This document shows positions 50,940-59,438 of a stretch of 64,000 nt of DNA, piece after piece. The stretch is from NCBI RefSeq assembly GCF_027531815.1, contig NZ_JAPZSK010000006.1:558001-622000 (forward strand), written 5' to 3'. How positions within the stretch are numbered: the stretch's first letter is position 1; every line of letters starts with the position of its first letter. Position numbers and translations under genes: made by a program. This DNA is from Gemmatimonas sp. (GTDB lineage Bacteria; Gemmatimonadota; Gemmatimonadetes; Gemmatimonadales; Gemmatimonadaceae). The notes beneath the pieces are model-generated. The model searched no databases, was not told the DNA's origin, and was given only the letters and a program-made list of their open reading frames with translations.

Positions 50940-51233
50940 TCAGAAAATGCGCACGCCGCGCGGCGCGACATAGAACTGCGGATGACGGTACGGCTTGTCG
51001 TTGCCCGGATCGAAGAACGGGCCAGCGTCGCTCGGCGCGGACGCGACGATCGCGTTGCTCGGCACCACCCAGAGGTTCACCGCCTCGCCGCGACGCGTAT
51101 ACACGTCACGCGCGTTCTGCATGGCGTGCTCCGCGTCGGCCGCATGCACGCTCCCGGCGTGTTCGAACGGTTCGCCGCGCGCGCCCTGCGTGAAGACTTC
51201 CCACAGTGGCCACTGACCGTCTGGCAGGCTCAT
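50940..51233 (-). CDS. paaB: PaaB: small subunit of phenylacetyl-CoA 1,2-epoxidase
   Basis: 97 residues with the PaaB pattern [20 protein letters not shown], followed by [13 protein letters not shown]. PaaB bridges PaaAC heterodimers. Its ATG overlaps the paaA stop by four bases (ATGA). Its length is normal for PaaB (about 95). Confidence 0.92.
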   Translation of the reverse strand: MSLPDGQWPLWEVFTQGARGEPFEHAGSVHAADAEHAMQNARDVYTRRGEAVNLWVVPSNAIVASAPSDAGPFFDPGNDKPYRHPQFYVAPRGVRIF

Positions 51234-52201
51234 GCCGCCGCCGTGTCCTTGCGGGCGCGCTGCTTGTCCGCGTGCGCCGTGGCCGCGGCCCGCACCCACG
51301 CGCCGTCGTCGTGCGCCTTCCGACGCGCCGCCATGCGCTCGTGATTGCAGGGGCCGTTGCCCTTGAGCACCTCGTGGAACTCGCTCCAGTCGATCTCGCC
51401 GATCGCCCAGTTGCCGGTCGCCTCGTCGAAGCGCAGATCCGGATCGGGGAGCGTGATGCCGAGGGCAATGGCCTGCGGGACCGTGAGATTCACGAAGCGC
51501 GTACGCAGCTCGTCGTTCGTCTTGCGCTTCACGCGCCACTTGAGCAGCTCGGCGCTGTTGGGCGAGTTCGTGTCGCTGGGGCCGAACATCATGAGCGCCG
51601 GCCACCAGAAGCGGTTCACCGATTCCTGCAGCATCGCCTTCTGTGCCGGCGTGCCGTTGGCGAGCACCGTGCAGATCTCGTAGCCCTGGCGCTTGTGGAA
51701 GTTCTCTTCCTTGCAGATGCGCACCATGGCGCGCGCATACGGGCCGTAGCTGGCCTTGGCGAGCACCGTCTGGTTCACGATCGCCGCGCCATCCACCAAC
51801 CAGCCAATCACGCCCATGTCGGCCCACGAGAGCGTGGGATAGTTGAAGATGCTCGAGTACTTCGCCCGTCCGTCGAGCAGCTGCTCGACGAGTTCGTGAC
51901 GATCGACGCCCAGCGTCTCGGTGCCGCAGTAGATGTACAGGCCGTGGCCCGCTTCATCCTGCACCTTGGCGATGAGCGACAACTTGCGACGCAGGCTGGG
52001 CGCGCGCGTGATCCAGTTGCCTTCGGGGAGCATGCCCACCACTTCGGAGTGCGCATGCTGCGACATCATCCGGGTGAGCTGCTTGCGATAACGATCCGGC
52101 ATCCAGTCCTTCGGCTCGATACTCTCGCCAGCGGCGATGCGGGCTTCGAAGGCGGCCAGGAGGGCCGAATCCTCGGTGGGGACGGGCATGGTCTGGTCCA
52201 T
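51230..52201 (-). CDS. paaA: PaaA: catalytic subunit of phenylacetyl-CoA 1,2-epoxidase
   Basis: About 323 residues, ferritin-like di-iron oxygenase. The iron-ligand motifs [13 protein letters not shown] and [13 protein letters not shown] are both intact, so it should be active. It epoxidises the ring of phenylacetyl-CoA with O2 and electrons that normally come from PaaE. First gene of paaABCD. ATG 52201 lacks a ribosome site on this strand; TGGTACCTT lies six bases upstream. Confidence 0.92.
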   Translation of the reverse strand: MDQTMPVPTEDSALLAAFEARIAAGESIEPKDWMPDRYRKQLTRMMSQHAHSEVVGMLPEGNWITRAPSLRRKLSLIAKVQDEAGHGLYIYCGTETLGVDRHELVEQLLDGRAKYSSIFNYPTLSWADMGVIGWLVDGAAIVNQTVLAKASYGPYARAMVRICKEENFHKRQGYEICTVLANGTPAQKAMLQESVNRFWWPALMMFGPSDTNSPNSAELLKWRVKRKTNDELRTRFVNLTVPQAIALGITLPDPDLRFDEATGNWAIGEIDWSEFHEVLKGNGPCNHERMAARRKAHDDGAWVRAAATAHADKQRARKDTAAA

Positions 52202-52207
52202 GGAGGA

Positions 52208-52213
52208 AAGGTA
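52208..52213 (-). promoter_or_regulatory. Putative extended -10 (TGG-TACCTT) of paaABCD, leaderless geometry
   Basis: TACCTT ends exactly six bases before the paaA ATG; TTGTCG at 52232-52237 (minus strand) could be its -35 (18-bp spacing). The -35 sequences of this promoter and of the divergent one overlap around 52230-52237, so one bound regulator could control both directions. Confidence 0.5.
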
Positions 52214-52251
52214 CCAAGGCGCGACCGGCTTCGACAATTGGAACCGGGCGC

Positions 52252-52257
52252 TATCTT
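52252..52257 (+). promoter_or_regulatory. Putative -10 (TATCTT) of the hydratase operon, leaderless geometry
   Basis: TATCTT ends exactly six bases before ATG 52264. A weak -35-like TTCGAC lies at 52230-52235 (16-bp spacing). There is no ribosome site. It is divergent from paaA, with a 62-bp region shared. Confidence 0.5.
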
Positions 52258-52263
52258 CCCCGC

Positions 52264-53046
52264 ATGTCGCCCTTTTCCCCCATCGAATCCGGTCCGGATG
52301 GCTACGTCCGGACCCACGTCAGTGCTGGCGTCGGCCGCATCGAATTCCACCACCCGAAGAGCAATTCGCTCCCGAGCGCCGTGTTACAGGAACTGGCGGC
52401 CACGGTGACCGCGGTGAGCCGCACCCCCGACGTGCGGGTGATCGTCCTGCAGAGCGCCGGCAGCGGCCCCTTCTGTGCCGGCGCGTCCTTCGACGAACTG
52501 GCCGCCATCGAAGACCGCGAGCAGGGGCAGCGCTTCTTCAGCGGCTTCGCAGGGGTGATTCTGGCCATGATCCGCGCCCCGCAGTTCGTCGTGGCGCGCG
52601 TGCACGGCAAGGCCGCCGGCGGGGCGGTGGGGCTCATCGCCGCCTCCGACTTCGCCGTGGCCGTGGAGAAGGCCTCGGCCAAGCTCAGTGAACTGGCCGT
52701 GGGAATCGGCCCCTTCGTGGTCGGCCCGGTCATTGAAAAGAAGATCGGCCTCGCCAGCTTCAGCCAGATGGCGGTGGATGCCGATTGGCGCGACGCCGCG
52801 TGGTGCGAACGCCGCGGGCTGTACGCCAAGGTGGTGTCCGATGTGGCCGCGCTCGACAGCGCGGTGGACGCCCAGGCTGCCACGCTGGCGGCCGCGAATC
52901 CGGACGCCATGGCCATGATGAAGCAGGTGTTCTGGGCGGGCACCGAATCCTGGGATGCGCTGCTCGCCGAACGGGCCGGCATGAGCGGCACCCTCGTCCT
53001 GTCGGAGTTCACCCGTCGGGCCATCAGCAGCTTCAAGGGCAAATGA
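52264..53046 (+). CDS. Enoyl-CoA hydratase/isomerase of phenylacetate catabolism (possible PaaF)
   Basis: A 260-residue crotonase-fold protein. The oxyanion segments [20 protein letters not shown] and [17 protein letters not shown] are clear; the catalytic region [20 protein letters not shown] keeps one Glu. It is of the type found with paa genes in Bacteroidetes, and here it is transcribed divergently from paaABCD. The obvious missing step is hydration of 2,3-dehydroadipyl-CoA, the PaaF reaction, so that is the likely role; the name is not given because the sequence differs from E. coli PaaF. Confidence 0.8.
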   Translation: MSPFSPIESGPDGYVRTHVSAGVGRIEFHHPKSNSLPSAVLQELAATVTAVSRTPDVRVIVLQSAGSGPFCAGASFDELAAIEDREQGQRFFSGFAGVILAMIRAPQFVVARVHGKAAGGAVGLIAASDFAVAVEKASAKLSELAVGIGPFVVGPVIEKKIGLASFSQMAVDADWRDAAWCERRGLYAKVVSDVAALDSAVDAQAATLAAANPDAMAMMKQVFWAGTESWDALLAERAGMSGTLVLSEFTRRAISSFKGK

Positions 53047-53783
53047 CCGCCGCCACCCCGCTGGTGCCGGCGGTGGTGGTGGTCCACGGCGCGCTGGGCA
53101 GTGCCCGTCAGATGGCGCCGGTGGTGGAGGCGTTGCGCGCGCTTCGCCAGTTTGCCGACGTGGTGCCCATGGAATTGCCGGGACACGGCGAGACGGCGCT
53201 GGCGACGGGGCAGCCCTTCGACATGATCGTGCTGGCCGACGCCCTTGGCGAGGCCATCGCGCGTGCCGGCATCACGCGTCCGCTGGTGTTCGGCTATTCC
53301 ATGGGTGGCTACGTCGCGCTGGTGCGTGAACTGCGCGCGCCGGGGACGATTGGCGGCGTGGTGACACTGGGCACCATGCTGCACTGGACGCCGGCCATCG
53401 CCGCGCGAGCGGCCGCCCGGCTCGATGCCAACCTGATTCGCGAGAAAGTGCCGGCCTTTGCCGCCACCCTTGCGGAGCGGCACCAGGGCGCGGGCGGCTG
53501 GGACACGGTCCTCGCCCACACGGCACGGCTGTTGCGCCAACTGGGGGATGCCCCGGTGCTCACCGACGAGACGCTCGCCTTGATCCACTGCCCGGTGCAC
53601 CTGCTCGTGGGTGACCGCGACGACTCCGTGTCGCTCGAGGAAACCGCGCATGCCGCCTCGCGACTGCCGCATGCCAGAGCGTCGTTGCTCGCCGATACGC
53701 CGCATCCCATCGAGAAGGTGGATGTGGGGCTCATTGCCCGCGAGGTGCGTGACCTCGCACAGCGACTGTCCACCGGAGGCTGA
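53043..53783 (+). CDS. Alpha/beta-hydrolase fold protein
   Basis: 246 residues. Features: AVVVVHGALGSARQM (oxyanion HG motif), the nucleophile elbow FGYSMGGYVAL near residue 85, Asp in LLVGDRDDSVS and His in ADTPHPIEKV, a complete triad. The substrate is unknown; the four-base ATGA overlap with the hydratase gene suggests a CoA-thioester or ester substrate in the same pathway (inference). Confidence 0.82.
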   Translation: MTAATPLVPAVVVVHGALGSARQMAPVVEALRALRQFADVVPMELPGHGETALATGQPFDMIVLADALGEAIARAGITRPLVFGYSMGGYVALVRELRAPGTIGGVVTLGTMLHWTPAIAARAAARLDANLIREKVPAFAATLAERHQGAGGWDTVLAHTARLLRQLGDAPVLTDETLALIHCPVHLLVGDRDDSVSLEETAHAASRLPHARASLLADTPHPIEKVDVGLIAREVRDLAQRLSTGG

Positions 53784-53786
53784 GAG

Positions 53787-54854
53787 ATGTTCCGTGCCCT
53801 GCGCGTCCCCGAGCGGTTGTTCGCGATGGCCATGTGGGCCGTCTCACTGGTGTTCGCCTCGTTCCTGATCGGCCTGGGCGGCAAGATCGTGAGCGAGCTG
53901 CCAGGTGTCGATCGCGCGGTGTCGCTCACGGACTTCATCGAGCCCAGCAAGCTCGCGCCACTGCGCGCGCGGCGTGACTCGTTGCTGGAGGAGAACCGGC
54001 GCACCCAGGAGGCGCGCGACCGGGCCACGCAGGAACTGGCCGTCGCGCGCAACGGTTACGCCGCGGCGCGTGCGCAGTTCGACGCCTGGATCATCACGCG
54101 CACGGCGACGACCGATCCGCAGCAGGATCCGGAGGTGCTGCAGCGCACGCGAACGCTGGACTCGCTCAAGACCATCGAGCGCGAGGCGGAGCGCCGTGTC
54201 GAAGGGTACGATGCGACGCTGCTGGCGGTGGCGCAGGCGCAGGAGAACACGCGCACGGCGGAGGGCGACCTCGAGCGCGCCGCCACCGGGCCCTACGAGC
54301 GGGCGCGTTTCCGGCAGGAGTTGGCCACCTTCGCCATCCGCCTGGCGCTGACGCTGCCGCTGCTGCTCGTGGCCGGGTGGCTCGTGGCGCGCAAGCGGCA
54401 GAGTGAATACTGGCCGCTGCTGCGTGGCTTCGTGCTCTTCGCGGTGTTCGCCTTCTTCGTGGAGCTGGTGCCGTATCTGCCGAGCTATGGCGGCTACGTA
54501 CGCTATGGCGTGGGGATCGTGGCGTCGGGCGTTTGCGGCGTGTGGATCATTCGCGCCATGCGTCTCTACGTGGCGCGGCGGCAGCAGGTGGAGCAGCAGA
54601 GCGATGCCGAACGCCGGCGGGCCATGCCGTACGAAGCCGCCATCAAGCGCATCAATGGCGGCGTGTGCCCGGGATGTGAACGCGCCGTGAACAAGGGGCC
54701 GCAGGGGTTCGTGAACTTCTGCGTGCACTGCGGCCTGCGCCTCTTCGACAGCTGCGGAGCCTGCGGCGTACGCAAGAATGCGTTCTTCCCGTACTGTCCC
54801 GACTGCGGCGTGCCGGCGGCGCAGAGTACCGTTACTTCCGGCGTTCGCCCGTGA
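53787..54854 (+). CDS. Unknown membrane protein with coiled coil and C-terminal double zinc ribbon
   Basis: 355 residues. One hydrophobic helix at about 12-33 is followed by a coiled-coil-prone region (about 55-165, RRDSLLEENRRTQEARDRAT). Three membrane helices lie at about 178-260. The cytoplasmic tail has two zinc-ribbon-like CxxC pairs (VCPGCERAV / FCVHCGLRLF; SCGACGVRK / YCPDCGVP). It is 3 bases after the hydrolase stop. Its end overlaps the convergent downstream gene by 23 bases. The zinc ribbon may bind nucleic acid or protein; function unknown. Confidence 0.75.
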   Translation: MFRALRVPERLFAMAMWAVSLVFASFLIGLGGKIVSELPGVDRAVSLTDFIEPSKLAPLRARRDSLLEENRRTQEARDRATQELAVARNGYAAARAQFDAWIITRTATTDPQQDPEVLQRTRTLDSLKTIEREAERRVEGYDATLLAVAQAQENTRTAEGDLERAATGPYERARFRQELATFAIRLALTLPLLLVAGWLVARKRQSEYWPLLRGFVLFAVFAFFVELVPYLPSYGGYVRYGVGIVASGVCGVWIIRAMRLYVARRQQVEQQSDAERRRAMPYEAAIKRINGGVCPGCERAVNKGPQGFVNFCVHCGLRLFDSCGACGVRKNAFFPYCPDCGVPAAQSTVTSGVRP

Positions 54855-55221
54855 AGGTCGCGCCCCCCTGACCTCCGAAGTCCACATCGCCCTTCACCGT
54901 ATCGTTGTCCACGATAGTGCCGGCAAAGGTGAGCGTGGCGCCGCCGCTGGTGCTCACCGCGAAACTGAAGCTGTTCCCCTTGGTGGTGCCCTTGAAGGGG
55001 AGGGTGCCCATGCGCCCCGACTCGTAGGTGCCGGTGAGAGAATCACCCTGCTGCTTGATGGTGACGGTGGGCGTGCCCGTCCCGTTTTCCGTGACGACCT
55101 TGAAGTTCCAGATGCCCGAGAGATCGGTGGCGACACGCTGCGCCATGGCGGTGCCGACGGCAACGAACGAGGCAGCGGACAGGGCCAGGGCGGCCAGGGT
55201 ACGACGATGTGTGGTGATCAT
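54832..55221 (-). CDS. Unknown small secreted beta-rich protein, 129 residues
   Basis: Signal peptide (LAALALSAASFVAVGTAMAQ) and a mature part of repeated beta-hairpins (DLSGIWNFKVVTENGTGTPT, IKQQGDSLTGTYESGRMGTL, TFAGTIVDNDTVKGDVDFGG), resembling small lipocalin-like exported proteins. It lies 31 bases downstream of the GH3 gene on the same strand and overlaps tail-to-tail the zinc-ribbon gene by 23 bp. Confidence 0.72.
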   Translation of the reverse strand: MITTHRRTLAALALSAASFVAVGTAMAQRVATDLSGIWNFKVVTENGTGTPTVTIKQQGDSLTGTYESGRMGTLPFKGTTKGNSFSFAVSTSGGATLTFAGTIVDNDTVKGDVDFGGQGGATFTGERRK

Positions 55222-55252
55222 GCGAATGCGCCCGGTGAGGCGACCGTGAGAG

Positions 55253-57154
55253 TCAGCGGGTCAGTCCGGCGCCGTATGCGGCGACACCGGGAAGGGTGAT
55301 GGGCAGCTTGCCGGTGATCGGCGCGCGCCCCAGCAGCGCCCGCGCCGCGGCGCGTTGTGACGCGGTCCACGGGCTCCAGGCCAGCAGATGCGCCTCGGTG
55401 AGCGGCAGCCCAAGCTGCAGGTACGGGTTGTTGAAGCTCACCAGCACCACCTTGGTGCTGGCGGCGCGCAGCCCGTTCAGCAGCTCCGGCAATCCCTTGG
55501 TTGGCACCATGCTCGCCGTGTTCGTCGCCGCACCGATGTAACTGGACACCAGCACGAGGTCGGCCCCTCGCGCAATGGCCAGCGCGTTCTCCACCGAGGC
55601 GGGGAGGATGGTGGGATCAGGGGTAATGCGATACCCCCCCGTATTGCCGGCGGCGGCACCGGCGGTGGCTTCGGCCACCACCTCGGGGGTGAGCGTGAGC
55701 GAGAGCAGGTTGGGGTACGCACTGCGCAGCTCCGCGTCGAAGCTGCGGCCGGCGCTCAAGTCCACGCGCGACGACACCGTGATGCTCACCACACGCGCCG
55801 TACGAGCCAGCGTGAACGGCACCAGCGAGAGCGAATCGCGCACGAGCGTGATGGCCTTGGCGGCGGCGTCACGCGCCGGTGTCTGGTTGGCGGTGGACCC
55901 GACCGTCGTGCGCACCGCCTCGACATCGACCAGACGACTGCGGTGCAAGCCGAACTCGTGCTTGGCCGCGAGCAACTTGCGCACGGACTCGTCGAGACGC
56001 GCTTCAGTGATGCGTCCCGTGGCCACCGCCTCGACCACGGCGTCGATGCTCACCTTGGCATCGGTGGGCATGAGCAGGACATCGTTCCCCGCCTCGACCG
56101 CGCGCAGCGTGGCCTCGCCCATGGTCATGTTGCCCAGCACGCCGTTCATGTCCAGCGCATCGGTGACCAGCAATCCGCTGAACTTCATCTCGTTCTTCAG
56201 CAGGTCGGTCATGACCCGGCGGCTGAGCGTGGCGGCCGTCTTCGTGGTGTCGAGAGCGGGCAGATCGCCATGAAAGGTCATCATGCCGCGCAGCCCGGCG
56301 TCGATGGCCGCCTGGAACGGGCGCAGCTCCACGCTGTCGAGGCGCGCGCGTGACACGTTCACGCGTGACAGTTCGAGGTGCGAGTTCTGCTCCGTGTCGC
56401 CGTGCCCCGGAAAGTGCTTACCCGTGGCGAGCATGCCGTGCTCCTGGATGCCACGCATCAGGGCCACGCCCATCTCCGACACGAGTCCCGGATCCTCACC
56501 AAACGAGCGGGCGCTGATGACCGGGTTCTTGGGGTTGTTGTTCACGTCGAGCACGGGGGCGAACGCCATGTGAATGCCCATGGCCCGCCCCTCCACCGCC
56601 GTGACCCGTCCCATTTCGTAGGCAAGCTTCGGGTCACGCGTGGCACCGATACCCATTTGATAGGGGAACGACGTGGCCCCGCCCAGCTCGATGGCGTTGG
56701 GAAGGAACCAGCCTCCGCGCGCACGGAACGCCGCGCCCGTCTCGAGATCGGCGCCCACGAGCAGCGGCAGCCTGGCAGCGCGCTGGAGCGCGTTGAGCTT
56801 GGTGGCGATGTCCATGGGACCGCCCACCGACACGATGACGCCGCCGAGTTCGAGATCGGTGATCTGGCGGGCAATGGCGGCGAACGCGGGCGCATCGGCC
56901 GCCGTGTAGTCGCCCAGCGTCCACACCCACACCATCTGGGCCGCCTTCTGGCGCACGCTCAGCGTGGCGAGCACCGAATCGACCCACTCGGCGCGTGTCG
57001 TGGTGGCGCGAGCGGCGGCAGCCGGCGCGGCAGCCATCGCCCCGGCCGCGGGAGCGGCGGCCGGTGCGGCAGGAACGGTGGAGCTACGCGAGCCGGCGGC
57101 GGCACAACCGACCGCCAGCACGGTGCTCAGGGGCAGAAACCAGGCACGCGCCAT
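55253..57154 (-). CDS. Glycoside hydrolase family 3 beta-N-acetylhexosaminidase (NagZ-like), exported
   Basis: About 633 residues. A signal peptide with possible lipobox (LSTVLAVGC, Cys17) and an Ala-rich linker lead into a GH3 TIM-barrel. KHFPGHGDTEQNSH, with the NagZ-type His acid/base dyad, is near residue 246; the Asp nucleophile is in VTDALDMNGVLG near 331. A second GH3 C-terminal domain follows, as in the two-domain NagZ of Bacillus. It probably releases N-acetylglucosamine from muropeptides or chitin fragments. ATG 57154 gives the leader peptide; there is no clear ribosome site. Confidence 0.86.
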   Translation of the reverse strand: MARAWFLPLSTVLAVGCAAAGSRSSTVPAAPAAAPAAGAMAAAPAAAARATTTRAEWVDSVLATLSVRQKAAQMVWVWTLGDYTAADAPAFAAIARQITDLELGGVIVSVGGPMDIATKLNALQRAARLPLLVGADLETGAAFRARGGWFLPNAIELGGATSFPYQMGIGATRDPKLAYEMGRVTAVEGRAMGIHMAFAPVLDVNNNPKNPVISARSFGEDPGLVSEMGVALMRGIQEHGMLATGKHFPGHGDTEQNSHLELSRVNVSRARLDSVELRPFQAAIDAGLRGMMTFHGDLPALDTTKTAATLSRRVMTDLLKNEMKFSGLLVTDALDMNGVLGNMTMGEATLRAVEAGNDVLLMPTDAKVSIDAVVEAVATGRITEARLDESVRKLLAAKHEFGLHRSRLVDVEAVRTTVGSTANQTPARDAAAKAITLVRDSLSLVPFTLARTARVVSITVSSRVDLSAGRSFDAELRSAYPNLLSLTLTPEVVAEATAGAAAGNTGGYRITPDPTILPASVENALAIARGADLVLVSSYIGAATNTASMVPTKGLPELLNGLRAASTKVVLVSFNNPYLQLGLPLTEAHLLAWSPWTASQRAAARALLGRAPITGKLPITLPGVAAYGAGLTR

Positions 57155-57290
57155 GGTGAACAAAACGGAGGGAAATGTGTGCCGCAGTCGGGGGCTGCGC
57201 CCAGGGACTCCGGCGTGCGTTGACAATCTACACTACCCCGGACGCCGGGTCCCCGGAAACGCCAACGCTCACAGCGAGAGCACTCACGTC

Positions 57291-59186
57291 TTACGGCACC
57301 GCGCGCGAGAGCGCCGCCTTGCCGCCAACCACCGGAAGCACCAGGGCCGTGGCATCGAGATCCACACGCAGCTGCGTGCCAGCGCTGGGCCAGAGCGTGA
57401 ACTCCTTGTCGCTCGAGAAGATCATGAAGCCCAGGCGCTTGCCCGCGGGAATGATCTGGTCGTCGGGCTCGAGGTCGAAGGTGAGCGACACCGGCTCGTC
57501 GGCGCGCAGCGGGGCGCTGCTGCGCAGCGACTTGGTGTTTTGCGGATCGGCCCAGCCGCGGGTCACGATACCGCGCGGATCCATCGCCCCGTTGGTGCCG
57601 GCGGGATACGGCAGTTCCACGAGCCACACCGACAGGTTGGCCGCCGCCTTCGTGGAGGACACGCGGATCGTCACGCGCGCGGTGCCGCTGATGTGCACCG
57701 GCTGCGCGAACGTGGGCAATGCGTAGAGCAGGCGATGGGGCGACGACGCGGCCATGGCGAGTTGCGCGCCACTCTGGGACACATCGTCGGTGAGCGTTTC
57801 GCTCCCCTGCCCGGCCGGCCGCGCGAAGCCGAGCCCGCCAATCTGGGCGCCGCCCTTCAGGGGGTACAGCTCCACCGGCGCGCTCTCGGGGTGCGGATAC
57901 GCCGCATAGGGCGTGGGGCTCTGACGGGACGCGCCTTCGCGCACCACGAAGGACCGGGGGTCCTGCTCCACCCCGTTCTGTACCCCCAGCAGGTAGCGCG
58001 TGAACCACCGGTTCATCATGGCCAGCGGCGGCTCGCCACCATGTCCACCCTGATGGAAATACATCTGCACCGGCACGCCGTTGGCCCGCACCGCCTCCGC
58101 CATGATCGTGGTGTGCGACGGCATCACGTTCCAGTCGTTGAAGCCGTGCGCCGTGAGCATGGCGGCGCGGATCCCCTTCGCCTGCGCGATGTAGTCGCGC
58201 TTCACCCACCAGTCGCTCAGGTCACCACTGCGACGATCGATGCTGCGCATGATGTCGTCGCGCACGCGCGCGTGGCAGAGCGCCCGCCGGGCCGTGTCGC
58301 CACTTTGCACGAAGTCGTACAGCACGTCCACGTCTTCACCGAGATAGCCGCCGGGGCTGCGCACCAACCCGTTCGACCGGTAGTAGCGGTAGTAGGAATT
58401 GTTCGGTGACACGGGAATGATGGCCTCGAGCCCCTTCACGCCCGTCGTGGCCACCGCCACCGGCAGCGTGCCATTGAACGACGTGCCGGTCATCCCCACC
58501 TTGCCCGTCGCCCAGGTCGCCGTCACTTCCGTACCGCCGGTGGCGGTCGTGTATCCCTTGGCGCGCCCGTTGAGCCAGTCGATGACGGCCTTCGGGGCGA
58601 GCGATTCATTCATCCCGCCAATGGTGACGCACCCCTGGCTGAGCCCCGTGCCCGGCGACTCAGAGTGCACCACCGCGAAGCCGCGCGGCACCCAGATGCG
58701 CACCTGCGAGTTTGAGATGCGGGCGCGATCCCCACGGTACGGCGCCCCCTTGCCCAGCGTCCGCGACGGCGGCGGCGCCCCCAGCTCCTGCTTCACGGGC
58801 CAGAAGATGTCCTCGTTGGGGTCCGTCCCCGCAAAGTAGGGGCTGGTTTCGTACACCACCGGCACCTTGAGGCCGCTCGCCGTAGGGCCCGGCCGGGTCA
58901 CGTCCACGTGTACCCGGTCCTTCTGGCCGTCATAGTCGGAGTCGAACTCCGTTTCCACCCACAGGCGCTCCCGCACCCACTGCGAGGAATCGGCAAAGGC
59001 GGGGGTCACCTGGGACTGCCCGTCGGTAATGACGTAGGGGGCGGGTACGGTCCCGCCGGAGGCCGGCGTACTGCCGGCCGGCAGACTGCCCGCCGGCCCG
59101 CCGCTGGAACGACAGGCACTCACGATCCCCGCCAGCAGCAGGGGGGCAACCAGACGAACTCGCAACGTGGAACGCGCGGCAGGCAT
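57291..59186 (-). CDS. S15-family Xaa-Pro dipeptidyl-peptidase-like lipoprotein
   Basis: About 631 residues. A lipoprotein signal ([16 protein letters not shown], Cys25) is followed by the alpha/beta-hydrolase core with the Ser nucleophile in [14 protein letters not shown] (about residue 235). The catalytic Asp/His region is [12 protein letters not shown] ... [12 protein letters not shown], and the C-terminal jelly-roll is typical of S15 enzymes ([20 protein letters not shown]). It cleaves Xaa-Pro dipeptides, or related esters/amides as in cocaine esterase. ATG 59186 supplies the leader peptide. Confidence 0.85.
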   Translation of the reverse strand: MPAARSTLRVRLVAPLLLAGIVSACRSSGGPAGSLPAGSTPASGGTVPAPYVITDGQSQVTPAFADSSQWVRERLWVETEFDSDYDGQKDRVHVDVTRPGPTASGLKVPVVYETSPYFAGTDPNEDIFWPVKQELGAPPPSRTLGKGAPYRGDRARISNSQVRIWVPRGFAVVHSESPGTGLSQGCVTIGGMNESLAPKAVIDWLNGRAKGYTTATGGTEVTATWATGKVGMTGTSFNGTLPVAVATTGVKGLEAIIPVSPNNSYYRYYRSNGLVRSPGGYLGEDVDVLYDFVQSGDTARRALCHARVRDDIMRSIDRRSGDLSDWWVKRDYIAQAKGIRAAMLTAHGFNDWNVMPSHTTIMAEAVRANGVPVQMYFHQGGHGGEPPLAMMNRWFTRYLLGVQNGVEQDPRSFVVREGASRQSPTPYAAYPHPESAPVELYPLKGGAQIGGLGFARPAGQGSETLTDDVSQSGAQLAMAASSPHRLLYALPTFAQPVHISGTARVTIRVSSTKAAANLSVWLVELPYPAGTNGAMDPRGIVTRGWADPQNTKSLRSSAPLRADEPVSLTFDLEPDDQIIPAGKRLGFMIFSSDKEFTLWPSAGTQLRVDLDATALVLPVVGGKAALSRAVP

Positions 59187-59343
59187 GTGGCAGGGTGCGG
59201 AGGGAGGAGTGCGGCGAGCACAGCGGGCGCTGGTGGCGGAATCTATCATCCGCCCATCCTGACGCCCGGCGGTGCCACCGTCGAGCCCGCCGCGGCGCAG
59301 TCGCCGGGGTGGCCGGGGTGGCCGGGGGGCCAAAGGGACCGCT

Positions 59344-59412
59344 ACTGGCGACATCCCGCTCCGCCAGTGATTTTCCGCGGGATACCCCCGAACCGGCCGC
59401 CCTCCGGCCGGT
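59344..59412 (+). promoter_or_regulatory. Structured leader with a possible H-type pseudoknot upstream of the H+-PPase gene
   Basis: Stem 1 pairs ACTGGCG (59344-59350) with CGCCAGT (59362-59368). Stem 2 pairs ATCCCGC (59353-59359, inside the loop of stem 1) with GCGGGAT (59377-59383). Loops of 2, 2 and 8 bases give the geometry of a classic H-type pseudoknot, or two mutually exclusive hairpins. A third stem, ACCGGCCG/CGGCCGGT (59392-59412), lies 26 bases before the GTG. It does not match the full fluoride (crcB) riboswitch. Function unproven. Confidence 0.4.
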
Positions 59413-59438
59413 CTGCCATTCCTCCCACCCACCCACAC

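Noticed and set aside
57220-57225. Perfect TTGACA on the plus strand
   Set aside because: It points into the 3' half of an opposite-strand gene (S15 peptidase) with no plus-strand gene to serve, so it is probably coincidental.
59344-59412. Fluoride (crcB) riboswitch
   Set aside because: The position before a pyrophosphatase gene and a pseudoknot fit, but the P3 stem and the conserved GAUG/CUGAUG segments are missing.
58908-59438. Upstream extension of the pyrophosphatase
   Set aside because: The open frame upstream of GTG 59439 overlaps the start of the divergent S15 gene and lacks the hydrophobic character of H+-PPase N-termini.
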